Shown: positions 1-9,819, numbered from the stretch's first letter. The stretch is 64,000 nt of DNA from Legionella sp. PC1000 (GCF_014109805.1 NZ_CP059400.1:528001-592000); one strand, 5' to 3'. Notes: generated by a model not told the origin, from the sequence alone. Program-made: numbers and translations.

Positions 1-267
1 CCCACGCGGGAACGTTCTCATTGGCGACCCATCCAAACCTTACATCTGCGCCCCAGTGTGGATGTAGCCAATCTGGCTCAATCTCAATACAATAATATAC
101 CGATGCTCTTGCGTGTTCTGCTTAATTTTCTTGGTGCCAAGCGTCATTCCGGTGATTTACTCAGCTTTCTTTTATTTGAAAAAGCATTTACCCGCGAATT
201 AATAAAATTAGGCTTTGACGATACGATGGCAGCACATGACTCTGTTTTAGATTTTTTTAATGAATAA
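1..267 (+). CDS. Patatin-like phospholipase, C-terminal fragment (5' end outside window)
   Basis: The frame is open from base 1 and stops at 267, so only about 88 C-terminal residues are present. The segment LRPSVDVANLAQ, followed by a hydrophobic stretch and SGDLLSFLLFEKAFTRELIKLG, matches the end of bacterial RssA-type patatin phospholipases, where a leucine-rich SGxLxSxLLF segment precedes a Y/F-T-x-ELIxLG helix. Such enzymes are Ser-Asp lipid acyl hydrolases. The GxSxG serine and catalytic Asp would lie upstream of the window, so activity cannot be judged. An internal GTG at 58 is in frame but is not the true start, because the homologous region continues upstream of it. Confidence 0.75.
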   Translation, partial: PTRERSHWRPIQTLHLRPSVDVANLAQSQYNNIPMLLRVLLNFLGAKRHSGDLLSFLLFEKAFTRELIKLGFDDTMAAHDSVLDFFNE

Positions 268-414
268 CCACTATATGCTTAAATCGATTTGGCTCTCATG
301 TTCATGTTGAGGAGGTGGGCTTGTCATCTGCTCATACGAAGTCATGTTAACTTTGCCCTGTTGATGAAGTGATTCTACTGTTAATATTAAAGCGATATGA
401 GCGTGTTTAAATTA

Positions 415-507
415 TTGGGTCAAAATGCCCTGAGGAATCGTCAGTTTTTTGATGAGAAACCTCCACTAATTTTTTCGCCTTGGTACCACGCATAAAGCGC
501 GGTACCA
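415..507. repeat. MITE-like dispersed element, short copy
   Basis: The left arm begins TTGGGTCAAAATG, then CCTGAGGAATCGTCAG and a GAAACCTCCACTAATTTTTT segment. It ends in the palindrome GGTACCACGCATAAAGCGCGGTACC at 482-506. The same arm and palindrome recur near 23.2, 40.4-40.9 and 44.9-45.2 kb. This copy lacks the right arm, so it is a truncated member of the family. Confidence 0.6.
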
Positions 508-542
508 AAAATGACTCAATTACTAACCCCAAAAAAGCAGAA

Positions 543-1787
543 TCACTTTATGATCATGAGCCATTTTGAGGATGGATCAATCTTTTGATTATTATTAGGG
601 TTTCCCGCCGTATAATGTTTGCTCATTAAAGTGCTGGTGGCGCTATCAAATTTATTTCTACCAAGGTGTTTTTTGAGACAATTACTTACTGTTTCAGTAG
701 AAGTACCTGAACAGAATGCTTGGTTGAAATCATAATATTGATTGAGTTGGCTTTTACCCGCACTAGTTCCAATAAAATGGTAGGTTATATAATCTTTTAA
801 TTGCCATGGGGCACTTTCATTCTGCCTCGATAAAACTAAGGTTTTAAAGGAAGACGCATTGCCGTGATCCGGTCCAAGAGACGCTGAATAAACGATAGGA
901 ATGACATCACCTTTATTTTCAATCTTAATCGCATGGATTTCATCAAAATGAGTATGGGCGGCGACCATACCGATAATAATGTCTGGATAAGTTTTTATGA
1001 TTTTTTTGAATGGCTCTTTGTATTTTGACTCCCAGCTCTGAGGTGGGATGTGCATGGCTAAAATAACTTGCTCATGCTTTGCTTTACTTGTTTTCAGTTC
1101 TTCTTCTAACCATTGCAGTTCTTCCGGAGCTCCTTCCCTAGAGGGGGAAAATTGAGGTCTTGAGACAAATACAACACTATTTAATGAAATAAGCTTGAGA
1201 TGATCTCCTAGATAAGCAGTGTAATAGCCATATTTTGGGTTTTGATTCTGAATACACGTTTCTCCATTAAAGGGACATTGGCGTCCAGTGGATAAAAATC
1301 CATCATTATTACCTGTTATCGCTTTTAACAAATCGGAAACAGATTCATCACCATAGGTGAATTGACCATAATCTCTTTGCAACGAATCATTATTACCAAA
1401 CACATATAAGTAAGGGGATGGATTTATTTTTTCAAACAGTTGTTCAAAAACTAAATTAATATTCTCTCTGGTTTTCTTACGTTTATATGCATTATGGGCG
1501 GGTAGGTCACCAAGCAATAGAACTGCATGACGTCTTTCTTGATGTAAGTCGATTTGTTCGCCAATTTTCGCGATTAATGTTTTGAAACTTTGTGGATCCA
1601 ATTCTTCGGAAGTATTAGGTAGCGGATTTATATGAGCCGTTTGCCGTTTTGTAATATCCACATGAGGGTCAGAAATTAAAAGCACATCCATTTGATTTTG
1701 ATTGCTTTCGCTTGCTGCCATTGAAGAGAACGAAACCCAACAGAGTAATGCTGTGGCCCAAGCCATTATGAATTTATTGAAGGACAT
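543..1787 (-). CDS. Secreted calcineurin-like metallophosphoesterase (acid sphingomyelinase-like)
   Basis: This is a 414-residue exported phosphoesterase. An N-terminal signal peptide (hydrophobic residues about 6-24, cleavage near SMA-A) is followed by the metallophosphoesterase motifs in order: D40-P-H42, GDLPAHN, GNND, AMHIPP, and AHTHFD near residue 280 in place of GHTH. These residues normally hold two metal ions and act on phosphate esters or diesters. The spacing and the late cysteine-containing C-terminal region resemble the acid sphingomyelinase-like branch more than cytosolic nucleases. The gene stands alone, with RBS AAGGAG about 10 bases before the ATG at 1787. The substrate is not known from the sequence. 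It could act on lipid head groups or nucleotides in the periplasm or outside the cell. Confidence 0.8.
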   Translation of the reverse strand: MSFNKFIMAWATALLCWVSFSSMAASESNQNQMDVLLISDPHVDITKRQTAHINPLPNTSEELDPQSFKTLIAKIGEQIDLHQERRHAVLLLGDLPAHNAYKRKKTRENINLVFEQLFEKINPSPYLYVFGNNDSLQRDYGQFTYGDESVSDLLKAITGNNDGFLSTGRQCPFNGETCIQNQNPKYGYYTAYLGDHLKLISLNSVVFVSRPQFSPSREGAPEELQWLEEELKTSKAKHEQVILAMHIPPQSWESKYKEPFKKIIKTYPDIIIGMVAAHTHFDEIHAIKIENKGDVIPIVYSASLGPDHGNASSFKTLVLSRQNESAPWQLKDYITYHFIGTSAGKSQLNQYYDFNQAFCSGTSTETVSNCLKKHLGRNKFDSATSTLMSKHYTAGNPNNNQKIDPSSKWLMIIK

Positions 1788-2268
1788 CTTTTATCTCCTT
1801 GTTTTTGATTTAAAGTGACTTACTGCATTTGAAAAATGCTGCAAGTTTTCATTTTCTCCACAATGATAGTGCCGTTGATCTCGGTGGCGATTAAAATAAT
1901 GCAAAATTTTCTGTAAATTACTATTTATTTACAGGGATATGTTCAAAAATTGTAAAAATTAAGTGATGATTCATATATCAGACTTTTTTGAAAACTCCTC
2001 CATAGGCATTGATTATAGTTTTTGAGGAGCGTTCGGTTCCAGTTAGTTCTCAATCAAGCATGTTGTAACGAAAGAAGATTTAACTCTATTCGACTCCATT
2101 GAAGTGTTTTACAATCGATAGGAGTATAGGTGATTAACTATTTGGGTAATTTTGAGTTGGCAGTATAAAGGACTCCAGCTTTGTGAACCCGGAATTTTCC
2201 TATAACGAAAATTCAATTTGAATCATCAAAACAATTCATCGTAAATAAATCTCGGAGGAATAAGAGCA
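1788..2268. other. Intergenic region, divergent promoters
   Basis: This 481-base AT-rich gap separates the divergent phosphoesterase and antiporter genes. It must hold both promoters, but I see no convincing -35/-10 pair. The antiporter has a strong RBS, CGGAGGAA, near 2251. No RNA gene or repeat was recognised. Confidence 0.4.
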
Positions 2269-3960
2269 ATGGAGGGTGTGTTCATTTGTTTAGTACTTCT
2301 TTTTCTGATGGTGATCTCTGGGGTAATTACACGTTTTGTTTCTTTCCTGCCGACCCCATTAATCCAAATTACTCTAGGGGCACTTATAGCAATATTGTTT
2401 CCCACCTTTGATGTAGGATTTAATCCGGAAGTATTTATGTTGTTGTTTATTCCTCCTTTATTATTTAATGACAGTTGGCATTTTCCGAAACGGGAGTTTT
2501 TACTTTATACCCGACCTATTATTATGCTGTCCATTGGCTTAGTATTTTTTACTGTGGCGGGAATTGGTTATTTGGTTCATTGGTTAATTCCTCTCATCCC
2601 CTTGCCTGCTGCTTTTGCATTGGCTGCAGCTCTTTCTCCGACAGATGCTGTATCGCTCCGCTCCATGACCGCTGGAACGCGAATACCTGAACGAATTATG
2701 CACATCTTGCAAGGAGAAGCACTTTTAAATGATGCCTCAGCCTTGGTTTCATTTAAACTGGCTGTTGTTGCCATGTTAACTGGCGTGTTTTCACTCAAGG
2801 AGGCAGTAGGGAGCTTGTTATTTATTAGTGCAGGAGGAATTGCTGTTGGTGTTATTCTTACCTATATTTTTATTTCACTTTTAGGAAAGTTAAGCAAGCA
2901 CAGTGCTCATGAGACAACCACTGAAAATTTATTATTGCTGCTTTTACCTTTTACTGTATATCTTGTTGCAGAAAAATTAGGTTTTTCAGGAGTACTGGCC
3001 GCTGTTGCTGCAGGCTTCACTATTGATAGAGCTGGATTTTTAGACCGAACAATGGCCAAAATGCGTATCGAAGGTCATTTTGTTTGGGGAGTACTCGATC
3101 TTACATTAAATGGAATTATCTTTATTCTTTTGGGGTTATACTTGCCTCATTCGATTAAATTCTTTGCGACAACAGGTTACAGTTTCTCCGAATATGCACT
3201 GATAGTCGTTTTTATTACTGCAACCTTAATTTTACTTCGCACGGCATGGATTTATTTAACGCTGCCTTTTGAGGCATTAATTTCCAGACGCAATCGTAGT
3301 TCCTGGCGTTTCCCTAACATCCAAATAATGAGTACTTTTTCACTCGGAGGTGTACGCGGGGCAATTGCTTTGGCTGCGATTTTATCTTTACCCCATATGA
3401 TCCATGGAGAGCCTTTTCCTGCACGAAAACTTTTAATTATTCTTGTCATTGGTGTTGTTCTTTGTTCTCTATTAATTAGCAGTCTGCTCTTGCCGTTAAT
3501 TACACCGGGTTTGAAAAACTTAATCCATAGGCACACACAAGAGGAAGAAAATGAAGCCGTGCTTGCATTATCCAAGGCTGCAGTTGAAGCAATTAAAATA
3601 AAAATGAAGAGTTTATGTGACGATGTAAATGAGCGGGATAGGGCTGTGTGTATCGAAGTTGCAGATAAATTAATGGCCACGTTTAATCAATTTATTGTAT
3701 CAAATCAGGGTACTGAGAGTGAAAAACTCGAGGGCATATTAGCTTTAACCTTCGAACGCCAATTACGGTATGCTGCTTTAGAAGGAGCCCATCAGGAGTT
3801 GCGTACATTGAGGAAAGAAAGAAAAATCAACAATACGACAATGATGAAAATTATTTCTAGATTGGATTTGCGACAAATTACTTTATATTCGGAACATCAA
3901 ACAATTTCCAGTTTAGGAAAAACAATACAAGGCGCAAAAAATATTATTGGCACAAGTTGA
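2269..3960 (+). CDS. Na+/H+ antiporter, CPA1 (NhaP/NHE-like) family
   Basis: This is a 563-residue inner-membrane protein with about 12 hydrophobic segments over the first 420 residues and a soluble helical C-terminal tail. Typical CPA1 motifs are present: FNDSWHFPKREF in the third segment, LSPTDAVSLRSM, and the ion-binding GEALLNDASALVSF, whose Asn154-Asp155 pair is the ND signature of electroneutral CPA1 exchangers. A late FSLGGVRGAIALA segment carries the usual conserved Arg. It would swap Na+ (or K+) for protons across the inner membrane for pH and salt balance. The start is fixed by the RBS CGGAGGAA. The basic and acidic tail (about residues 430-563) is a likely regulatory domain. It is probably monocistronic. 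Confidence 0.9.
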   Translation: MEGVFICLVLLFLMVISGVITRFVSFLPTPLIQITLGALIAILFPTFDVGFNPEVFMLLFIPPLLFNDSWHFPKREFLLYTRPIIMLSIGLVFFTVAGIGYLVHWLIPLIPLPAAFALAAALSPTDAVSLRSMTAGTRIPERIMHILQGEALLNDASALVSFKLAVVAMLTGVFSLKEAVGSLLFISAGGIAVGVILTYIFISLLGKLSKHSAHETTTENLLLLLLPFTVYLVAEKLGFSGVLAAVAAGFTIDRAGFLDRTMAKMRIEGHFVWGVLDLTLNGIIFILLGLYLPHSIKFFATTGYSFSEYALIVVFITATLILLRTAWIYLTLPFEALISRRNRSSWRFPNIQIMSTFSLGGVRGAIALAAILSLPHMIHGEPFPARKLLIILVIGVVLCSLLISSLLLPLITPGLKNLIHRHTQEEENEAVLALSKAAVEAIKIKMKSLCDDVNERDRAVCIEVADKLMATFNQFIVSNQGTESEKLEGILALTFERQLRYAALEGAHQELRTLRKERKINNTTMMKIISRLDLRQITLYSEHQTISSLGKTIQGAKNIIGTS

Positions 3961-4162
3961 ATAAGCGAATAGAGTGGGATTCTCCCAATGCTTTTTGTAG
4001 TTTCTGCTACACTCTATTTATATAAGAGTAGAAGAATAGCAAATGTAGTCTATATTAATTGAGCGTCAGATCTTTTTCGGATTGTGTTCGTGAAGTTAAT
4101 AGTTGTATCTATTTTTTGCAGACAGACTCTAAGTCAGTTTCATTTGAAGTGCAGGGTATCGT

Positions 4163-5788
4163 ATGGCTAAGAAATTAAAAACAATAGTTAAAAAAGGCAC
4201 CACAACAACCACTAAAGAACAAAGTCTTCACTCAGATCATCATCCCCAACTATTCGGTAAAACATTAATCTGGAACATAGATAAAGATAATGCCAATGAT
4301 GATTTGGAAATGAAAGCTTTTGCCATCGCCCAAAAAATTAACAAAGGAGAGGTTACGAGTGGCATGTTGCAGGAAGTACCTCATGATTCCCAAGAAAAAT
4401 TAATCGCTAATATCCAGAAGTATTTAGATCCCAAGCAAAAATTGAGCATGAGGTACAATCAAAATGGTACTCATCCTTTTGGAAATCTCACGTTCAGTTG
4501 TAATCCAGTTACACCTACCCCTAATCAAGCATTAGAAAAAGATGTCAAAAAGCTACAACAAAAATATGAAGATTCAGGTGCATCTAAGGGACAGGTTTTA
4601 ATCACATTAGTCGAAGATGAGAATGGCAAAAAAAGACTTTTGGTCAATGTGCATGCTGAAAGCCCTCCAAAACCTGGAGCTCCTCTAAGAACGCGTCATC
4701 CTCCAACTCCTCGAGTCGATCTTAATCAAGTGATGAAAGACATGGAGCAGTTCAGAAAAAATCATAGGGACATCGATGTGGTTGTGGGTGGCGATATGAA
4801 TAAAGGACGTAAGAGTTTGCCTAAGGAAATGCCCAACTATCAATCGAATCCCAATTTTAGATATCAACACAGTGAACCGAATACGGCCTTTAAACAAGAC
4901 GGTGCAGGTGTTGCCGTGGACGCTGTTTTCTCCACGGAACAAGGAGTTGATTTAAAAACACAAAAGGATATGAATTTTTTTAATAGAGATTTTGAGAAAG
5001 CATTTGATAAAAGCAAAAAAGAAAAAGAAAAATTAGCACAACAAGAAAAAATGAAGCCCGTGGTTGATTTACAAAAAAATCTTAAAAGCAGTCCTGCTTT
5101 TACTACTGCAACTGTGCATACGGGTAATTATCAGCAAAAAATTAAGCAAGATACCCAACAGGATTTTCCTGTAAAATTAGTTTTTCAAGATGCACGCCAA
5201 GCGCGACAATTTACCAATCACGTTGCATTAAGAGATAAGAAAAATTTATTTCAAAATGAAAATGAAATTTATCTCACTCAGGGAGCAGTTGCCAAGATAT
5301 TAACCCTTGATATTAATCAACCAAAACTTGTATTTACTCATGTGCATCAAGGTGAAAAACTTTCTACACAAAGAAAAGAAGAGTTACAGCAAAGTTGTGT
5401 GGAACAAATAAAAGCAGTTACAGGGAAACAAATTTCTGCAGCACCCACTGTTCAATATGAAAATACTAAAATACGTCAAGATACACGTGGAGAAATAGAC
5501 TATTCCATGAAACTGACCTTTGCGAATAAGGAGGAAGCTCGCGCGTTTAGTGATGCAATGGGTTATAAAAATAAAACTCTATTATTTCAAAAGGGTGATA
5601 CAGTATATATCGCAAAAGAAGCTGAAGCTGATTTTCTTAAAAAGATGTGTAAAACGGAAAATACCGCAAGTTTCAAAACACATTTGGCAACGCTCAAATC
5701 ATCCTCGCCACCACAATTATCTCAACCTAAAGAATCACCAGAAGAGATTGTGATGAGCGCACCTAAAAGTGCTAAGGGACCTCTATAA
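4163..5788 (+). CDS. Candidate effector with endonuclease/exonuclease/phosphatase (EEP) fold
   Basis: This 541-residue soluble protein has no signal peptide. The N-terminal 270 residues resemble an EEP (DNase I/inositol phosphatase) fold. There is an early strand FGKTLIWNID, then MLQEVPHD with the metal-binding Glu, LLVNVHAE (family NxH), VVGGDMNKG (family GDxN), and VDAVFSTEQ where homologues have IDYIFVS. The terminal SDH motif that gives the catalytic His is not obvious, so activity is uncertain. The remainder is charged and helical, with two similar segments (KLVFQDARQARQFTNHVALRDKKNLFQ and KLTFANKEEARAFSDAMGYKNKTLLFQ). These look like an internal repeat, each followed by a tyrosine-containing strand. 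The Lys/Gln-rich composition and solitary context fit a Legionella type IV effector. That role is inference. Confidence 0.6.
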   Translation: MAKKLKTIVKKGTTTTTKEQSLHSDHHPQLFGKTLIWNIDKDNANDDLEMKAFAIAQKINKGEVTSGMLQEVPHDSQEKLIANIQKYLDPKQKLSMRYNQNGTHPFGNLTFSCNPVTPTPNQALEKDVKKLQQKYEDSGASKGQVLITLVEDENGKKRLLVNVHAESPPKPGAPLRTRHPPTPRVDLNQVMKDMEQFRKNHRDIDVVVGGDMNKGRKSLPKEMPNYQSNPNFRYQHSEPNTAFKQDGAGVAVDAVFSTEQGVDLKTQKDMNFFNRDFEKAFDKSKKEKEKLAQQEKMKPVVDLQKNLKSSPAFTTATVHTGNYQQKIKQDTQQDFPVKLVFQDARQARQFTNHVALRDKKNLFQNENEIYLTQGAVAKILTLDINQPKLVFTHVHQGEKLSTQRKEELQQSCVEQIKAVTGKQISAAPTVQYENTKIRQDTRGEIDYSMKLTFANKEEARAFSDAMGYKNKTLLFQKGDTVYIAKEAEADFLKKMCKTENTASFKTHLATLKSSSPPQLSQPKESPEEIVMSAPKSAKGPL

Positions 5789-5942
5789 AATGAACTTTAT
5801 TTTTATGGGTTTTCTTTTTCTTGTCGGAAGTGGTAATTCAATACCTAATGCTTCGAGAGGAAGGCTGTAGCTTTCTGGCGAAACCACTATCCGCTTCCTT
5901 TGGAAAACACTTCCATCATGCTGTTGCTCAGAATATAATTTT

Positions 5943-6962
5943 TTACTTCCCCCCGAAACAAGCAGCAAGCGTTACTGCATTCCTTGCAGGAAGCCAATGA
6001 CCGTAATTTTCTCCATGCCAACGAAGGGTTTCCTTAAGTTTGGCGCGCACAACTTGCTGTGTAAGGCCTTCACGGCTAATCCACTGAGCACAGCGTTTTT
6101 TAATTTGCCTACGAATTTGGTTTCGGTTAAAAGAGTATCGGCAAGGGTTATACGCTTCATTTAAATTATCTGAGATATAGGGCTTGAGTAGATTTTCCCT
6201 AGTGACGTGCTTGGAAAACTCCCATTGATTTCCATTCAAAACCAGGATTGGAGGAAGTGTGCGTTTGCCAATTTTTACGCTATGGCCAAGATTCATATAA
6301 AATTTCCATCCAGCATAATTCGCTGATAAGTCTCCGTTGGAATAAACGCCATTAGCTAATGTGCCTAAATAAGTTTGTTCTAGGATTTGACCATATAAAA
6401 CAATCGCAGCATGGGCTTGTTCCGCAGATTTTCCATGATCAAGATAATACATATAAATTTTGTAGTAGGTATGGCCCATCATGAAAAAATGGCCTAGCTT
6501 ATCCGTACCAAAATAATAGCCATACATATTGATTGTGGGGGCAAGTCCAATTAAAAATACGGGAGACTGGGAAAAAACCAGCCAATAAACCGTTTTCCAA
6601 GGCAAGGCTTCTTTATAGAGTAGCGGTTTGGATTCTTTAGGTAAACGGCGCAACCAACGTGGAAAACCAGGACCAGTATATTTATATACCAAATCGGCGA
6701 GGTAGTTATCGTTACGACGTGATGCCAATTGTGATGCGGCATGTCGGCTACGTTGAGCCCTTGGTAGGAGCATTCGTATTTCAGAATTGGTTTGAGCAAT
6801 CACTTTTTCAAGCACTTCATAAAGTCTGTAGCTTGCCGCCGGCCCGATGTCTTGCAGTTCGCCAGGTGGAAGGGTAAATTGATCGGTTTCTTCTGCTTGC
6901 GTTTGCTGTATTCCAAAAATGCTAATTAATACAATTAAAAAGAAAATCCTTGTAAACGCCAT
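5943..6962 (-). CDS. Exported protein of unknown function with DKLGHF motif
   Basis: This 339-residue protein has a clear signal peptide (residues 1-23, cut near TQA-EE). The centre holds GTDKLGHFFMMGHTYYKIY followed by TYLGTLANGVYSNGDLSANYAGWKFY. A DKxGHF block followed by a YSxxDxxANxxG block is also seen in YfiM/DUF2279-like envelope proteins, whose biochemical role is unknown to me. Conserved His and Asp residues could bind metal. The region WKTVYWLVFSQSPVFLIGLAPTINMYG is hydrophobic and may sit in or on the membrane. RBS GGGAAG lies before the ATG at 6962. The gene is solitary, convergent with the EEP-fold gene and divergent from the AnkH-like gene. Confidence 0.6.
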   Translation of the reverse strand: MAFTRIFFLIVLISIFGIQQTQAEETDQFTLPPGELQDIGPAASYRLYEVLEKVIAQTNSEIRMLLPRAQRSRHAASQLASRRNDNYLADLVYKYTGPGFPRWLRRLPKESKPLLYKEALPWKTVYWLVFSQSPVFLIGLAPTINMYGYYFGTDKLGHFFMMGHTYYKIYMYYLDHGKSAEQAHAAIVLYGQILEQTYLGTLANGVYSNGDLSANYAGWKFYMNLGHSVKIGKRTLPPILVLNGNQWEFSKHVTRENLLKPYISDNLNEAYNPCRYSFNRNQIRRQIKKRCAQWISREGLTQQVVRAKLKETLRWHGENYGHWLPARNAVTLAACFGGK

Positions 6963-7203
6963 AGTTTCTTCCCTTTCCTAAATCATTAGGACATTAGAAT
7001 ACAAAAGCTTTCCCACTGTCTAGAAAAATTGATTATGTCATATAATTTTCAATGAATGGAGGATGAATAGCAGGACTTAACTTTAAGTTAAGGTTAAAGG
7101 TTTAATATATTAGTTATATAAAAGAAGATTGACTAATTTAGATAAATAAAACGAGTTATCTAATTAAAAGAATTTCAGCATTTATAATGCTATTGAGGTA
7201 CCA

Positions 7204-8868
7204 ATGTCAAAAAAGCAAAAAGTAAATACTGGGCAACATCTAGTTATCCCGAATCTCAATAAATACCTCAAATATCATAATTTGCCAATCAAGTTAGATG
7301 AAGATGGAATTTGCAATGCCTTGGCTACTTTATACATTCAATATGTATTAGAAGGAAAAGAAAAGGAATTTGTGACGCTTTTATCGGTTATTGCCCAAAA
7401 GATTCCTCCAACAAGTGATCTCGATGCAAAATTATTTAGTTTGGTAGAAAAAATAATTGCATTGCAAGTAAGCGATAGTCAAAGTACCCGCAATAAATAC
7501 AGCCAATCTAACTCGCATGAGCAGATAGAAGTAAAAGGTAAAGAATTGCAATCGATTTTCCAAATAGGACTTAAAACAAGTTACAAAAATTGGGCTGAAA
7601 TAATAAAACAAATTGATTTAAAACCAAATGAGGCAATGCGTGTTTGTTCTTTAGATCACGCTATTGCTATTGTACGTGACGGCAATGGATATAAAGTATA
7701 TGACCCTAATAATTCGATAGTAAGTAAGCAATTCAATGATGTAACCAAGATGACGAAGTGGTTATCAAGTACAGCATATAATTTTTCGATACTTCCTTTT
7801 GGGCATACGACGCTTGATATGCATATAGATGTCATAAGCACTGATCTTCAAAGTGATAGAACATTTCCAGATAAGAAAACACTGTTGGATAAGTATTTAA
7901 CACCAGTACAAAAAAAATTAAATCATAAGGTTGGTGGCGGCTTACACTTTGCTATGCGATATGATGACGCTGAGACTACTGAATATATTTTCAATGACAG
8001 TAAAACCCGATTATCGGATAGTGAACTTTCGAATGCCGGAGTGGTGGCAATCAGGTATGATTCAGCAAAGGCTCTTGAGAAACTCATACATAAACTACAA
8101 AAAGAGAATAAAGCTGAATTACTAGGGCCTTTGTTCATGGTTTCTTGTCAAGAGGGTAGTTATAGATGCTTTGAGAAGTTATTGCAAATAGAAGAAATAA
8201 GAGATCTGTACCATGAGCTTATTTCTGATGCTCATGAAATGATATTAAAAAGAGCTTTTGAAGGCCTGAATGAGTACTTAATAAGTAGAGTAGTGGATGA
8301 CGTTCTAAATAAACATACTGCCAGTGTTTTTACTCCGGAATTCCTATCTGAGTTGATTGATATCTCTATTAAGGAGAAAAATTATCAAGGTGTCAAACTT
8401 CTTGCGGAAAAAATTAATGGTTTGGATAAAAAAATTGATGATCCAGAGGAGCGATTAAGATTTTTAAAGCACGCAATAAAGCAAAATGATCCTTTAATGG
8501 TTCGAGTATTAATCGAAAAGCTTAAAATGACAAAAGAAGAGTTAAATTGTCTGAGTATAAGCATGACCATGATAAATAAACAAAATGTTGAAATATTCAC
8601 CATATTAAAAGGGAAGGGTTATGAGTTTTCGTCTCAAGCTGCTGATTTAATCGAAAGAAAACAAAAGAACAGTATTGGTTTTTTGAAGAGTTTGGGCATG
8701 GCATTGGTTTGTTTTTCAGAGTTCCTTTTACAGCAGAACAAAATTAAAATAGATGAGAAAAAAATCGAATTGTTTTCTTTTTTCAAAAAGCAATTTGGAG
8801 GGATCGTAAAACCTACTGAAGGGATATCAGAAAAAAATCATGTTGATTTATCGATTAAAACATCGTAG
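7204..8868 (+). CDS. AnkH-like candidate effector with papain-like cysteine protease domain
   Basis: This 554-residue protein has no signal peptide. The N-terminal part has a clan-CA (YopT/C58-like) layout: DGIC37NALATL with a catalytic-type Cys, LDH152AIAIVRDG with the His, and VYD167PNN with the Asp. The Legionella effector AnkH is known to combine such a domain with ankyrin repeats. The downstream 300 residues are helical pairs such as LHFAMRYDDAETTEYIF, GVVAIRYDSAKALEKLI and LFMVSCQEGSYRCFEKLL, which look like diverged ankyrin repeats. A basic Lys-rich C-terminus follows. The RBS GAGG precedes the ATG. The same triad, with the same 15-residue His-Asp spacing, occurs in the large split protein at 29.4-32.0 kb. 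The host substrate is unknown. Confidence 0.6.
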   Translation: MSKKQKVNTGQHLVIPNLNKYLKYHNLPIKLDEDGICNALATLYIQYVLEGKEKEFVTLLSVIAQKIPPTSDLDAKLFSLVEKIIALQVSDSQSTRNKYSQSNSHEQIEVKGKELQSIFQIGLKTSYKNWAEIIKQIDLKPNEAMRVCSLDHAIAIVRDGNGYKVYDPNNSIVSKQFNDVTKMTKWLSSTAYNFSILPFGHTTLDMHIDVISTDLQSDRTFPDKKTLLDKYLTPVQKKLNHKVGGGLHFAMRYDDAETTEYIFNDSKTRLSDSELSNAGVVAIRYDSAKALEKLIHKLQKENKAELLGPLFMVSCQEGSYRCFEKLLQIEEIRDLYHELISDAHEMILKRAFEGLNEYLISRVVDDVLNKHTASVFTPEFLSELIDISIKEKNYQGVKLLAEKINGLDKKIDDPEERLRFLKHAIKQNDPLMVRVLIEKLKMTKEELNCLSISMTMINKQNVEIFTILKGKGYEFSSQAADLIERKQKNSIGFLKSLGMALVCFSEFLLQQNKIKIDEKKIELFSFFKKQFGGIVKPTEGISEKNHVDLSIKTS

Positions 8869-8895
8869 ATCGTAATAGCCTTCTATGAAACAGTT

Positions 8896-9786
8896 TTATT
8901 TAAAGTGGGTTGGGGTTGGCGCATAAAAGTCAAGGAAGGCTCTGATCTTAGGCAGTTCCGACCCGTGAGGCTGATAAAAAGTAAAAATTTCATATCGTTT
9001 AAATTCGATTTCTGGAAGAACTTGGATTAGCGTTTTTTCCTTAAGTGCATGTTCAACCAACCGCTCACCTGTTAAAAAGAGACCTATTCCGTTTTTACAT
9101 GCCTGGTTTAGCGCATTAAAATCATCCATAAAAAGTATTGGTTTGGGACAGGGTAGGTGCATTCCATTTTCTAGCGGGAGTTCTGTGGCTGGTTTCCTTA
9201 AGCTATGCGAAATAAAAGGAAATGACATGAGATCAGAGGCCTGAGTCGGCATGCCATATTTTTCAATTAAGCATGGGGCTGCACAAAGGATATTAGTAAC
9301 AGGGCGCATCTTTCTATATTTTAACTGATCGGTAAAAGGTGGAATCTCGGGAAAGCCAACCATTACATCGATGTCTTTTCGTGCCAAATCATTGTCGTGC
9401 TCAGAAAATAAAAACTCACACTCAAGTAAGGGGTATCGCTCCATAAAATCAGTAAGCCGGTCTAAAATTAACTCACGTGCAAGAATGGTCGAAACCAAAA
9501 TAGTAATTTGTCCCTGAGGAACTGTGTGTCGTGATTCAACAAACTGCTCGATGCGTTGGGTTTCTTGAAGCAATCGCTGACATTTTTCCAGAAGCAGGAT
9601 ACCAAATAAAGTCAGCTGAACCTTACGTGTATCTCGAATAAAGAGTTTGTCATCCAATTGATATTCCAGATTTTTAATTTGCTTGCTCACAGCGGTTGCC
9701 GTGATACCCAGCTCCTCTGCGGCGCGATTGTAATTGAGATACTCTGCAACTTTTATGAAACATCTTAATTGAGAAAGATTAAACAC
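8896..9786 (-). CDS. LysR family transcriptional regulator
   Basis: This 296-residue LysR-type regulator has an N-terminal winged helix-turn-helix (residues 1-60: FNLSQLRCFIKVAEYLNYNRAAEELGITATAVSKQIKNLE) and a periplasmic-binding-protein-like effector domain from about residue 90. It lies head to head with the VOC-family gene at 9918. LysR proteins usually control the divergent neighbour and themselves. The 131-base intergenic region carries an imperfect palindrome (9820-9838) that could be the operator. The inducing ligand cannot be told from sequence. Confidence 0.9.
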   Translation of the reverse strand: MFNLSQLRCFIKVAEYLNYNRAAEELGITATAVSKQIKNLEYQLDDKLFIRDTRKVQLTLFGILLLEKCQRLLQETQRIEQFVESRHTVPQGQITILVSTILARELILDRLTDFMERYPLLECEFLFSEHDNDLARKDIDVMVGFPEIPPFTDQLKYRKMRPVTNILCAAPCLIEKYGMPTQASDLMSFPFISHSLRKPATELPLENGMHLPCPKPILFMDDFNALNQACKNGIGLFLTGERLVEHALKEKTLIQVLPEIEFKRYEIFTFYQPHGSELPKIRAFLDFYAPTPTHFK

Positions 9787-9819
9787 AATAAATAATTAGC
9801 TGTTAAACATATGTATTAT

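Noticed and set aside
3252..3680. 142-codon minus-strand frame opposite the antiporter gene
   Set aside because: Shadow of the antiporter coding sequence. It has no start signal and no protein-like features.
5783..5968. 61-codon minus-strand frame overlapping the end of the exported-protein gene
   Set aside because: It would start at TTG, has no RBS, overlaps a well supported gene and has no recognisable feature.
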